A DNA stretch of 64,000 nucleotides, taken from Viridothelium virens (taxonomy: Eukaryota > Ascomycota > Dothideomycetes > Trypetheliales > Trypetheliaceae). This document shows, in pieces, positions 47,569 to 58,836 of the stretch. The position numbers and the translations under genes were made by a program. The notes below the pieces were generated by a model. It did no database searches. It was not told the origin of the DNA and saw nothing but the letters and a program-made list of their open reading frames with translations. Numbering within the stretch: position 1 is the stretch's first letter; each line of letters begins with the position of its first letter. The DNA is taken from positions 122,429 through 186,428 of the forward strand of contig ML991830.1 in the NCBI GenBank assembly GCA_010094025.1. The letters run 5' to 3'.

Positions 47569-47753
47569 CCTTACAGCGGCTGGGGGGTTTCCTTAACTGG
47601 TAATTAATACAATGTTATTTTGACTTTGCTGTTATGACCTTGTTGGTGGTTCATGTCAACATTGCCTTAACATAGGCGAACATGGTCATAACAGTTAGAC
47701 TGAGGTAACATTATATTAATTACTAGTTGAGGAACCCCCCAGCCGCCGTAAGG
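47569..47753. mobile_element. MITE 2 (near-palindromic foldback element)
   Basis: 185-bp element flanked by TA (47567-47568 and 47754-47755). Left end CCTTACAGCGGCTGGGGGGT and right end (reverse complement) CCTTACGGCGGCTGGGGGGT align. The arms stay alignable for about 75 bp each, through TAATTAATA and an inner CTGTTATGACC/GGTCATAACAG pair (47629-47639 and 47684-47694), so almost the whole element can fold back. Many arm mismatches are C/T or A/G transitions. The left TA is also the right TA of MITE 1. Confidence 0.85.
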
Positions 47754-48129
47754 TACTCTTCAAGATGTATCCGTAACTTCATGAAACCATTTCCTACGAT
47801 CTCGCTGGAAAGGTAGTTCTGTTAATGCCATGACTACATGTAGGTAACGCGCAGCTCCCTCAGTGTCACTTTTCTATGGCACTGCAAATACAATGTAAAA
47901 TGAGTGAGAGCATTAGCTTTCAGATGTGTCCGACGACCAATGTCAAGCAGTAGCTGTACGGTACCAGGCGCCGCAGCCTTGCCTGGTATTGCTAGAAGGC
48001 CGGGCCAGAAACATTCTCCGTCCATTTTTCACCCATCATCATGTCACAACCGCAACACTTACTGTTCTTCCTTTATCTGTCCAAAATCTGATAGCATCTC
48101 ACGTTGGAATCCACAAGTTCTCAGCTGAG
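47754..48129. promoter_or_regulatory. Upstream region of the NLR gene
   Basis: About 375 bp between MITE 2 and the NLR start codon. The gene's promoter must lie here or include the MITEs. The coding frame is open back to 47926, but without an ATG. Confidence 0.4.
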
Positions 48130-51100
48130 ATGGCTGTTAAGCGAAATGGCACTGTCTTTCGTGTCAGTGGTCTTCCAGCCTCGCCGGCCAACGATGAGCT
48201 ACAAAGAACGCTGGAGCACACCATCAAGTATAATCTTTTAGACGATGAAAAGTCGAAGATACTGCTTAGCATCGACATCGTGCCCTCCTGCTACAACAAT
48301 GGACAGGAAAAGATCGCGCTGGTAGAGTTCCAGGGTGGAACTCCCCACTTCTTGTCCAAGCTGGAGGAAGACCCATTGGAAGACTGGCAGCTGGAAATGA
48401 ACGATGTAGATATCAATTTCGATCGTCATTTTTTGGGATTCACACAACTTTATGCACCAAAGCCAAATACACCTATCACAGCGGAGTACGTAGCAAGCCT
48501 CTGACAGTATACTCGACTCGCGCGGCTGACCTACGCTGTCGCAGCATAATCGCAATCACCGGCCTCGATGGGCATGCATACGGCTCTTGGAGAGGACGAG
48601 GAAATTTGGGTCGAATGTAGCTACGCGACTTTCTGTGCAAAGACCTGCCTCATTGTCGCACAATAACCTATGGATACAACTCCAAACTTTCAAGCAGGGG
48701 CATCGACACAATTATGGACTATGGTCGGGAGTTGATAGAGGAATTGAAGAAGGTTAGATCGATGGATGAGGTATCGATTTTTCACGATGCGTAACTGTGA
48801 GGACGCGTGTACAACACTGACAGCCTCAACCATAGGAGAGACGGCGACCCCTATTTTTCGTTGCGCACAGTTTTGGAGGTATCATCATGGCTCATGTAGG
48901 TCCTACCCAGCTCGCGCTACGAAGATTCCACTGATTTAGCGGGCCAGTGTCTCATTCAGGCAGAGCAAACAAGGCAAGATGATGAATCAACCATTGCGTC
49001 CCTTTACAGAGCCACATACGGCATGCTCTTATTTGCAATACCGCACAAAGGCCTTATCGTTGATAATATTCAAAAAATGCTGTCAGGACAAGAGCAACAT
49101 CCTCGAAATAACCTACTATCACAAATCAAAGTCCAGTCTGATGTCCTCGCGATCCAGCTAGGTCATTTCAAAAATCTCCTCCGCGACCGGAAGATTACTA
49201 GCTTCTACGAGATGAAACAGACCAGACAGCCTCAATTTGTACGAGAATGCATCAGCACTCGATCATGGAAATCGCTAATATCCTCGTCATAGGACAGTGA
49301 AAGCCAAAGTTGGAGAAGAAGTGGTGACTACGTAACAGCCGTTGAGACTGACTCGTCTCTTCTACAGCTCCCAGATCAAATCGAGGAAAAGATCCCCTTA
49401 CATGCTGATCACTCCGAGATCGTCAAGTTCAATAGCCGGACAGACAAAGGATACACGAGTGCTCTAGGAAAGCTTAGACAATTTGAGCGGGACGCCCCAT
49501 ATATTGTCGCTACCCGTTTCGATCCGCATTGTGAGTGTATTCTCCCCTGTCTTCCATAAAGTACCAAGGTGTTCATGTTTTATGTCTAGTAATCTTCCTA
49601 ATAGCTAATGCCATCACACTTCAGCACGACCGCCAGACATGCCACAAATGCCCTGCGAGGCAGCGCTGCAGGGGACACACGCGCCTATTCGTCAAGATTG
49701 CTCCATTGGCTCTGCACTTGAAAGAGATAGGGAAAGCAGACAAAGGCTGTACAACGATCTCATAGAGTCGCTAAATTTTCCGCGCGAGGACGCACGTCTC
49801 AGGAACGTCAAAAGAGCACACGGCAAGACCTGCTTATGGATCTTTTCACAAGCAGAATTTAAGCAATGGCGCGACGCACGCAACGTGGCAGAACATCATG
49901 GTTTTCTGTGGATCAAAGGCAAACCGGGATCTGGCAAATCGACCATAATGAAGGCTTATGATGTGAGGAAGAAGAAAGCGAACGAAGTAGTCATTGCATA
50001 CTTTTTCAATGCTAGGGCGACCGATGTGCTGGAAAAATCGAGCTTGGGAATGTATCGCTCTTTGGTTCGTCAGCTCCTTAGAGCATTGCCACACTTAGAG
50101 GATGCTTTCCTCGAACAATTTCACACGAAGGCAAACAAAGGCGATGCTGATCCGTGGACAAGTACCGAGCTTCAGGAGTTTATACTACAAGTTGCTGAGA
50201 GCCTTGGTCATCGATCGCTCACTGTCTTCATCGATGCCCTTGACGAGGGGCAGGAGGACGATATTCGCAGCATGATTCAGTTCCTTGAAGAATTAGGACA
50301 AGTGTCAGTTGACAGTCAAGTATCACTCAGGATCTGCCTATCAAGTCGACATTACCCATGCATCAGAATCAAGAAGGGAATTGATCTAGTTGTGGACAGT
50401 CAGCCAGGTCACAACAATGATATTGCCTCGTATGTCAATGATCATCTGAAGATAGATGATAGTACGCAAACGGAAGCACTAAAGCAGAAGATTTGCGCTA
50501 AAGCATCTGGAGTATTCCTCTGGATAGTACTGGTCATCCCAATCTTGAATAAGCAGGCTGATCATGGCCATATCGATGCAATGAATAAATGCCTGGACGA
50601 CATTCCCCCTGAACTGGACGACCTTTTTGCTCGAATTCTGGAAAGGGATACCGAAAATAGAGGTGAGGTCCTGCGGTCGCTGCAGTGGGCCTTATATGCT
50701 CAGCGTCCGCTCAGTCCGGTGGAGTTGTATTTGGCCATCAAGGCCGGATCTGAATCCCCAGACGAACTGACTTCCGAGATTCCACATGAAGAGGCTATTC
50801 GACGATACCTTCTCAGTTGCTCTAAAGGCCTTACCGAGGTTTCAAGCTCTGAGCCCCCAATAATTCAATTCATCCACGAGACCGTTCGAAGCTTTCTGTT
50901 AAAGGAAAATGGATTGACCGACCTTCAATCCGATCTCGGACAATCCTCGCCTGGGCGCAGTCACCAGCAACTGAGGCAAAATTGTTTTCGATATTTGTTG
51001 TTAGTGGATGGATTGCCCCAGTTCGACGAGGTTAGCCTTGGTAAAAGAAAACGCAACGCCACATCAGAGGGTAAACAAATGGACGAAAACGTGAAGGACG

Positions 51101-52497
51101 ATATATCCCGAGAATTTCCATTCACAGAATACGCTGTAAAAAATGTTTTCCTTCACGCAGAAGCAGCTCAAAGCCATGGACTTTCGCAGCGAGCTTTTCT
51201 AAAACACCTCGCAGGAGAGGCAAATGCTGCATTCAGAAAATGGATACTTCTCTACAACATTTTCCAGCGTTACAGAATCCGTCGGTATACTCCAAGAGCC
51301 AGTCTACTTTACATCACCTCAGATCATAACCTGATCAACCTCGTCAAGGTCTTGATAGGGGACTCATTCGACATCAATTTCAAAGGTGAGAGGTATGCCA
51401 CTCCTCTCGGAGCAGCGTGTGCAAATGCCCACGAAAAAGTAGCTCATCTGCTTATGGAAGCGGGAGCGGATGTCAATATCCTTGGTGGGGAACACAGTCA
51501 TGCTCTCTTTGCGGCCATATCCCGTAAAAACGATTACATTGTGCGACTTATACAGAGCAAAAGCGAGTTTGAATCACGGGACATACTGTGCGTAAAACTG
51601 GATGTGACAATCCGCCGTGGTTATGTCTTCGGTGTAGAGGTCTTACTTGATCTAGGAGCTTATACGGACGCCGATGGACACATCATGTCAGCTGACCCAC
51701 TCTTCTTAGCGGCGGAGAACGGTAACCGCGAGATTGTCTTGCTTTTGCTACGTCGCGTTGCTCATACTACTATACTGAACGGAGTTCTATCTTCCGCCAA
51801 GTCCAAGTTTCCCTCGAATCACCAGGGAAGTACAGCACTGCAGGTGGCTTCATACTATGCCTTTGAAAACGTCGTAAGGCTGCTGCTTGATCATGGCGCC
51901 GACGTCAATACACAAGGCGGGGAATATGGCACAGCACTCCAAGCGGCTTCGTACTATGGCTCTGAGAACATCGTGAAGCTATTGCTGAATAACGGCGCCG
52001 ACGTCAATGTACAAAGTGGGAGATATGGCACAGCACTCCAAGCGGCTTCAAAGGGAGGCGTTGAGAACATCGTGAAGCTATTGCTGAAGAACGGCGCTGA
52101 CGTCAATACACAAGGCGGGGAATATGGCACAGCACTCCAAGCGGCTTCATCTGCATATGCAGACGCTAAGCATGTCGTGAAACTATTGCTTGATAGAGGC
52201 GCAGATGTCAATGCGCAAGGTGGAATACATAGTACCGCGCTCATAGCAGCTTCGAGATATGGAATGTCGATCTATGACAGCGAGCCGACCGTGAGGCTAC
52301 TACTCGACAGAGGGGCCGACGTTAACGCACAAGACGCCCGGGGCGACACCGCGCTTCAAGCGGCTCTAAGCCGGGTGAGCGATGATGGAGCAGAAAAGAT
52401 CGCGTGGCTTTTGCTTGGTCGCGGAGCAGACGTCAGTCTCCTCCCGCAAAATTTAGGCTACGTCGAAAGACTTCAGAAATTTGGAATTTTGGATTGA
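48130..52497 (+). CDS. SesB-like/NACHT/ankyrin NLR, interrupted by one in-frame TAG
   Basis: Six exons: 48130-48485, 48545-48770, 48836-48895, 48948-49238, 49293-49530 and 49625-52497. All introns are GT..AG and frame-consistent, giving 1347 codons. Domain order: a FRVSGLP N-terminal module; an alpha/beta-hydrolase (IIAITGLDGHAYGSW, nucleophile AHSFGG at about 204-209, FAIPHKG, a YVTAVETDS block, HADHSEIVKF); a NACHT NTPase with Walker A GKPGSGKST (489-497) and Walker B TVFIDALDE (590-598); and ankyrin repeats from about 930 to the end. This is the fungal NOD-like receptor layout linked to heterokaryon incompatibility and non-self recognition. The only defect seen is a TAG at 48618-48620 (codon 144), where the family has Trp before LRDF. 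The allele is therefore probably null or truncated unless the base is an error. Confidence 0.88.
51826..52440 (+). repeat. Tandem ankyrin-repeat DNA, near-identical 99-nt units
   Basis: Within the NLR's last exon, units beginning GGCGCYGACGTCAAT recur at 51895, 51994 and 52093, exactly 99 nt (33 aa) apart. They share long identical blocks such as ATATGGCACAGCACTCCAAG. Later units are longer and more diverged (from about 52197 and about 52311). Confidence 0.85.
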
Positions 52498-53332
52498 ATA
52501 GTGGAGACCTATGAAAAGTGGCTCAGCTTATAACTAAAGAGTCGCCTCCTCGCGACCATACAGTCGAGTTCATGTCTAAAGGATTCTTCGCTGAGTGAAA
52601 CGTGGAGCAAAGGATGCTGTGAGGACTCCCTATGATGGCCTTGTACTCCATACGCACGCAAACTCTCACAAATTGATCCGGGAGGTACTCGATACTTGGC
52701 TCTCGAGCTATTTTAAGTGTACTGAATCTTTGGAGAAAATCCAGTAGTTTGGAACCCCAGAGGGCGGTCGATATCTAGGAGATCGTACCTCCAAGCAAAT
52801 ATAAAGAAATATGTCGTGGACCGAAACTACCGATTGAAAAATCGCAGTCGGTGGATTTCCACAAGTCAGGACAGATCGTCCATCATCCAGGCTCGCCTGG
52901 TTCTAGCCTGGCTCTAGCCCCTCCGAGACTCGGTAACATCATTCCACGACATCCGGATTAAGGATATCAAGGGGGAACGCAGCGAGCACAAAGAAACGCT
53001 CTATCACCGAAGTAATCCTTCCTATTCTAAGATGACAGCTTCTTTGCATGTCTTTCAAACCCAGTCTACAGAGCAGAAGGGACTGTATCCTAGCTTCTGA
53101 ACCTTGATGCTCACGTGTTCCAGAACACCACGACGAAGAGTCGACGACGTTGTCAGATGACGAGCTCAGATAGCCGAGAAATTCTCTAGAGTCAGATCAG
53201 GCCTGGCTCAGTGTCCTCTGGCCTCCCAAGCGTGTCTGCTCGAATGACCTAAGTACTGGACTTCCTCCAGAGCTTAGGACCAGAGCGAATCTTCAATAGA
53301 CATCTGATATATCCAGACTTTTTCTGAGAATC
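52498..53332. other. Intergenic between convergent genes
   Basis: 835 bp after the NLR. A short direct repeat is visible (GCCTGGTTCTAGCCTGGCTCTAGCC-type, near 52895-52918). No supported gene. Confidence 0.45.
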
Positions 53333-55635
53333 TCAAGTCCCAATCGTGTTCTGAGCCACTTTCATTTTCTCCAAAATTGCTGGATCCACAGTGATGGTTT
53401 GAGGGCCTGTCTTGGACTGCACCTGGACCCGTTCTTTGGTAGATTGGAATGCGGCTTGATTCTGCTGCGCTGACTGCAGCTTAGCAAGCATTGTGGGATC
53501 GACGGTGATTGGCTTGGCCGCGCCTGCGATTGCAGCCAATGATTTCCCTGGACCTGCCTTAGATTGTTGAGATGCGGGTACGTTCAATTTAGAGGATCTC
53601 GTTTGAAGCTTTGGTGGTTTAGTAGCTTGGGGCCTGGACGGAGGGCTTGACAGCTTGGGCGGACCAGTTGTTGGCGCTTTTTGTACAGCACTTTTTCTCG
53701 CCATTTGCTCGGCTTGCAGTCTCTTCAAGACTTCTGGGTCCAATGTGACAGTAGGTACCTCACTGGGACCCTGAGTTTGTGGCGCTTGCCCCGGCTGGGC
53801 TACGGGAGTTTTGCTTGCCCCCGTTGACATTGCTGCGCTCTTAACGCTTGGACCTCTAGTCGAGGGAGCGACCTTGCTAGCAGAAGTGGCTGACGTGACA
53901 GTGGGCGAACGCACACTTGGGGTACGAGTACCACCCATGGTGAATGTACTATAAGAGGGACCAGACGATAGCGTTGATATCGAAGTGCGCCGACGTGTTT
54001 GTGCTGGACTTGATCCAATAGACCCTACCGGCTTTCCTCGAGCGACAGCAAGTGCATGGTCGAGCTTCATTTGAGATGTTGAAGAGGGACCTGAGGGGCC
54101 ATTCCTGGCCGCTGAACTTGCGAAATCCTTCTTTTCGGTAGTTTTGGGCACATTCTTGGGCGCCTTCTCTATTTTTGGGGCCTGGGGAGCGGCTGGCCCA
54201 TTTGTGATCAGTTTCCGTGCTTCTTCCGGAGTCATGTCTTTCTTTGGCGTCAGTATATCCATGATTGAGAGCGGCTGTCCAGATTTGGGTGCGCTCCCAT
54301 CTTTGTTAGTGATGGGTAATTTACTTGCACCCCCTTCCAGGAGATAGAGCCCCATCATCAGAGCAGTGATAGGCTCAAAAATCGATACGAACTCATTCAA
54401 ATTCTTCGTCTTGATCTCGGTCTCAATAAAAGGTGCTATCCTACTGGCACCAGAGTTTGACGAATTGACAGAGCCCTCCTTCAAAATCCATTTCTCGTCA
54501 GCGGGGAAGCGACCGGTGCGGTAGAAGTGTTCTAAGAGGTAATCTTTCTCCCGCCAGCGGTTACGCAACCAGACCTCGAATTTCCTCTTGTCATCAATGG
54601 GAATATCTGGAATATAGAAGCGTCGCCAATGCATGTTTACAGATTTCGGCGGTCGTCCTTCAAAGAAGGATGATCTGAGCGTGTAGATATCCTGGCCATA
54701 TTCTCCTTTCGGAATTCCTTCGTATCCGATTGTGCAGTCATAGAGCCAAGACGTCGTGGTGCGCAGCTCTTGCAAGCAAAATTGCAAGCCGGTACTCCGC
54801 GGTAGAAGTTGGTGCTTCATATCCTCGAGACCGTTTTTATCAGCCCATCGCTTGCTAGCTTCCCTGGTCGTTTTGGAAAGATTAGTACCCTCCGGAAAGA
54901 TAACAAGCCACATGGGATCAGATGGTTTATTCAGATTTCGAAGTTGCCTTTCCATTTGTGGTCGATCTGTTTCCCAGTTTCGAGATAGAAAGATAAAATT
55001 GTAGAACTGTGCGGCCCAACCAAAGATCGGAATCTTCTTTATCGACTCTTTAAGTATGATGAAGATCCGTCCATGCATATTATTGGTGTACGCTATCCAC
55101 CAGAGGTACAGCCAATCAGTGTACAACTATCAGAAATGTCAATCCATTGTTCTTACAGTATGTCGGTTTCGTCAAATACCTGATGATTAGCCATCAAAAC
55201 CAGATGATTGGCAAAATTGCATTTGAGAGTTCCGTCCTTCAACCGATAGAGTTGACCGCGCATACTCGAATCGCCACTGACACGTACAATCGTAGGTGAC
55301 CACCACTGCGTCATAGTGGTGACGAGGATGGCAAAAGACTCTTTGGTTTGATTCATGTACGACTTGTAAAACCCCGGGTCTACAAGCTTCAAGGGCGCAC
55401 CTAGAAATTGAGAGGCGCTAATACTACAAGTTGACTGTCATTTTGGAAGTTCATCCATAAGAATAGTAGTGCAACACTCTGAGAGGGCTCCTTACGCAAA
55501 AGATCCTGAAAGAAATGTAGAGGCGACTTGGAACGCCCTCTCGGCTTGAGTCTTTGGTCCATGCTTGGCCGGTCCGGAAGGATGATTGCCTCCATTGCTT
55601 TGCGACATACTCAAGCCAGCAACGTTCGGTGCCAT
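53333..55635 (-). CDS. PlsC-type lysophospholipid acyltransferase with repeated tail
   Basis: 723 aa from exons 55496-55635, 55180-55417 and 53333-55126 (introns 78 and 53 nt). The first acceptor chosen yields SGSFA-ASQFLGAPLKL, the family's N-terminal helix. The catalytic box is split by intron 2: MANHQ joined to LYTDW gives NHQLYTD (NHX4D). It is followed by the FPEGTN block and a later LYDCTIGYEG. This is the LPAAT/CST26-type acyltransferase family, membrane-bound and acting on glycerophospholipids. The last 250 residues are unusual: a Ser/Pro-rich linker and three copies of a (I/L)xVDPxxLxK(L/M)-type motif (TLDPEVLKRLQAEQ, TVDPTMLAKLQSAQ, TVDPAILEKMKVAQ). Confidence 0.88.
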
Positions 55636-56250
55636 GTTGTAGCTGGCAACTAGACAAGCCCCTGAACGGGGAAAATCCAATCTTTAGCCTCCGCTTCTGG
55701 ACGTCTTGTTATCTGAAATATAGCTGTCAGTCAATCATCTATATTTTGAGTAAGTGCAGCACACCTATCGAGTAGCCGTCGTTCTCGTCCGTTTTGATGC
55801 GACGCTCGGGCGCACATGGCGAAAGAAAGTTGGTAATTCCAAGAAAAGCGGGAAAGGTCAGATCTCCATCCCCATCTAGATGACTCGCACAATGATCGAC
55901 GCAAATGGCCTGGTAGTAGCGCCTAATCGGGTGGCAGGTGTGGCGCAAATGGAGGCTGGCCAAGGGCCCTTGCAGGCCACCGTGACGTCAGACCGTCGTC
56001 GCGTCTGGTGTTTCCAACCCCTCGAGCTCACCAAGCTTTCGTCTTTTGCAATCCTTTACCGCTACCCTGCACGCCCCAATTGGTCGATTCAAAGATCTAC
56101 ACTTGCTCTAGAACAACTTTCATCTTCTCTTCCTGCCTTGATTCCTCAGAGCTCTTACTTTCTTCACTCCCGACTTTCTTCTGTCTTACTCATAGTAGAC
56201 CAGAACAGGCCTTACTACTCCCACTCCTTCCTCCTCTCCCATCATTGAAA
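55636..56250. promoter_or_regulatory. Divergent promoter region
   Basis: 615 bp between divergent starts. A long pyrimidine-rich stretch (about 56110-56245) leads into the plus-strand ATG. No individual site was assigned. Confidence 0.4.
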
Positions 56251-56868
56251 ATGGCCTCGCAAGTGACCAACAATCTCCCCTCGCGCCCGAGAGCTCAAAA
56301 GCTTGGCGCTCCCAAAGGCCTACCCAAACTCAACAAGGCTCCGGGCATCGGACAAGCGACAGGGGCTGTCAATGGTGTTGGAGGTCAAGCGACCAATGCT
56401 GTGAACCAAGCAGCACAGAGCGTTCCCTCAGCTTATGAGATTATGGCTGGCAGGATTGCCAACCGCGTCGCTGAAATGGCCGAGAACATCACTTTTGTCG
56501 AACGGTGCGCTCGCCTCCCTTTCTTATTACCCTTCCATTCTGTTCTTGCTGATCTCCGCTCTAGACCAAGGCAATCCGAAGCCCCACTTCAAGAGACCGA
56601 TCCTGCTACAGGCAAAAAGCGTCCTCGTAAACTCGACATTCGTCTTGGCACCTCTACAAAAGGCGATGTCTCCTTCAGCCCTGCGTTCCTCGATAGTCTC
56701 CTGAGCAAGATGTTGACTCTGCAGGCACGCATGCTGAAGGTCAGTAACGAGCTGGGCGGTGTGACGGATGTAGAGGAAGAGACGAAGAAGGAGCAGTATG
56801 AGCAGACGAGTGAGTTGAGTCGCATCATTGCTTTGATTTGTGCGGAGAAGGCAAGGCAGGGAGCATAA
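56251..56868 (+). CDS. Small conserved-looking hypothetical protein
   Basis: 185 aa if a 60-nt intron at 56505-56564 (GTGCGC..CTCTAG, with a CTGAT branch-like site) is removed. The intron length is a multiple of three and it has no stop, so an unspliced 205-aa form is equally readable. Removing it gives VERPRQSEAPLQETDPATGKK. The N-terminal half is Pro/Gly/Asn-rich (LPKLNKAPGIGQATGAVNG). The C-terminal half is predicted helical: FSPAFLDSLLSKMLTLQARM and YEQTSELSRIIALICAEKAR. No domain is recognised and there is no signal peptide. Confidence 0.7.
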   Translation: MASQVTNNLPSRPRAQKLGAPKGLPKLNKAPGIGQATGAVNGVGGQATNAVNQAAQSVPSAYEIMAGRIANRVAEMAENITFVERCARLPFLLPFHSVLADLRSRPRQSEAPLQETDPATGKKRPRKLDIRLGTSTKGDVSFSPAFLDSLLSKMLTLQARMLKVSNELGGVTDVEEETKKEQYEQTSELSRIIALICAEKARQGA

Positions 56869-57127
56869 GATAGGCAACATATTCAGGCGGAATCTCAAAT
56901 GGTGGATTAGGGCAGCTTAAGTGAGCATTAGGATCGCAGAGTTTCGATGCTTCTCATCATTAAGTTCTGGTTCAAGTTTTCATCGCACGACTTTGGGGAC
57001 TATGATGCTTAGGGCATTTCGTCGGAGTCTTGTATTTTCAAGTTTATTGAAAGCTAATTGTCTGTGTTGTACATCATGTTTACATAGTTTTGCCAACGTG
57101 CGACATGATCTATATACAGCAGTCTGT

Positions 57128-58836
57128 TCAAGACCCTTGCAGTTCCTGACCCATTCCACCAAGTGTAACCATCTTGATAACCTCATACTCGCTGACTCCA
57201 TATTTGCTTCCCTCTCGTCCAAACCCACTGAACTTCACACCTCCAAAAGGTGCTGCCGGGTCACTGATCAGTCCCGTATTGATCCCAACCATTCCAGTCT
57301 CCAGTGCCTCCGCCACTCTGTAACAGCGCTGTATATCTTTTGAGAAGAAATATCCTGCTAACCCGACCTCGGCCTGGTTCGCCATTTTCACAACGTCAGC
57401 CTCTGTCTCAAATGGGAAGAGTCCTGCCACTGGACCGAACGTCTCTTCTTGCGAGAGTCGCATGTTCGGTTTCATATCCCGAATGACTGTCATCTGAAAG
57501 AAGTTTTCACCTAGATCCGGCAGCTTCTGTCCACCGACCAGGACCTTACCGCCTTGGGATACGGCGTCCTGGACATGGCTCTCTACCTTGCTCACTGCGC
57601 GATTATGAATCAATGGCCCATGCGTAACTCCCTCCTCGTACCCTCCACCCACCTTGAACCCTTTCACTTTCTCGGCAAACACCTTACAAAACTCATCGTA
57701 TATCCCCTTCTGGACATATATCCGATTCGCACACACACACGTCTGCCCACTACTCCTAAATTTACTCGCCAGCGCACCCGCAACCGCACTCTCCAGATCC
57801 GCATCATCAAACACAATAAACGGCGCATTCCCACCGAGCTCAAAGCTCAGCTTCTTCAGCGTGTCGGCACTCTGCTTCATCAACAGCTTGCCGACGCCCG
57901 TGCTCCCCGTAAACGAGACCTTGCGCACCACGGGACTACTCGTCAGCGTACTCCCGATCTCGGCCGTGTTATGCAGCGCAGTGACGATGTTGACGACACC
58001 CGCGGGGATGCCGGCGCGGTGGCCCAGCTCGGCGAGGGCGGCCGCCGTGAAGGGCGTTTCGCCGGGGGATTTGGCGACGAGGGTGCAGCCGGCGGCGAGG
58101 GCGGGGCCGATTTTCCGGGTGATCATGGCGGCGGGGAAGTTCCATCTGGAGTCGGGGGATTTGGATTAGTTGTGGGTGGTGGGGTGAAGTAGTGGGAGAG
58201 GAGTTGGGATTGGGAAGAAGGGACGCGAAGGTGAGGCATGACGTACGGTGTGATAAGACCACAGACACCGACGGGCTCTTTAATGGTGTAGACGCGGTTT
58301 CCAGGGACGGTCGCCGGGATGGTGTCGCCGTAGGTTCGGGGTGCCTCTTCGCTGAACCATTCGAAGAAGTTGGAGGCGTAGGTTACTTCGCCTTTGGCAT
58401 CGGCGAGAGGCTTCCCATTCTCCCATGTTATTAATTTTGCCAGATCATCCGCATTATCCACCATCAACTGGTACCATTTCCGTAGCATCCGTGCCCGTTC
58501 CCGGCCAGTGGTTTTGCGAAAGGAGACGAGGGCTTTTTCGGCGGCTTTGATGGCTACTTCACAATCCGAGACGTCCATCTCAGGCATTGTGCCTATGGAT
58601 TTGCCAGAGGCGGGATCTAGGAAGCATCAATCGAGTTCTCTCTACGTTTTGTAATTGAGAACACTGACCTGTGACCTCGAATGTCTTGCCCGACTTCGCA
58701 CCGATCCATTTTCCATCGATGTAGCATTGGGATTTGAGGAGCGATTTGTCATTGAGCTAAAGGATGTAAGTGTGTTGCACTCCATATTTTATCTCGAGAT
58801 AGCTCAAGAGCATACAGGAGGAACACTGTGGACCAT
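57128..58836 (-). CDS. Succinate-semialdehyde dehydrogenase (NAD(P)+)
   Basis: 498 aa from exons 58816-58836 (21 nt), 58669-58756, 58247-58616 and 57128-58145 (introns 59, 52 and 101 nt). The mini-exon encodes MVHSVPP and joins to LNDKSLLKSQCYIDGKW. It is an aldehyde dehydrogenase with PWNFPAAM (restored across intron 3), GSTGVGK, catalytic Glu262 in FELGGNAPF, catalytic Cys296 in SGQTCVCANR, and a C-terminal FGGVKFSGFGREGSKYG block. GQTCVCANR and the tail are characteristic of GabD/Uga2-type SSADH. It converts succinate semialdehyde to succinate in the GABA shunt. No mitochondrial presequence is obvious, so a cytosolic location is likely. A similar NAD-dependent glutarate-semialdehyde enzyme is the main alternative. 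Confidence 0.92.

Noticed and set aside
48611-48621. An 11-nt GT..AG intron that would remove the NLR stop codon
   Set aside because: Far below the minimum intron size and lacks a branch site; it would also break the frame.
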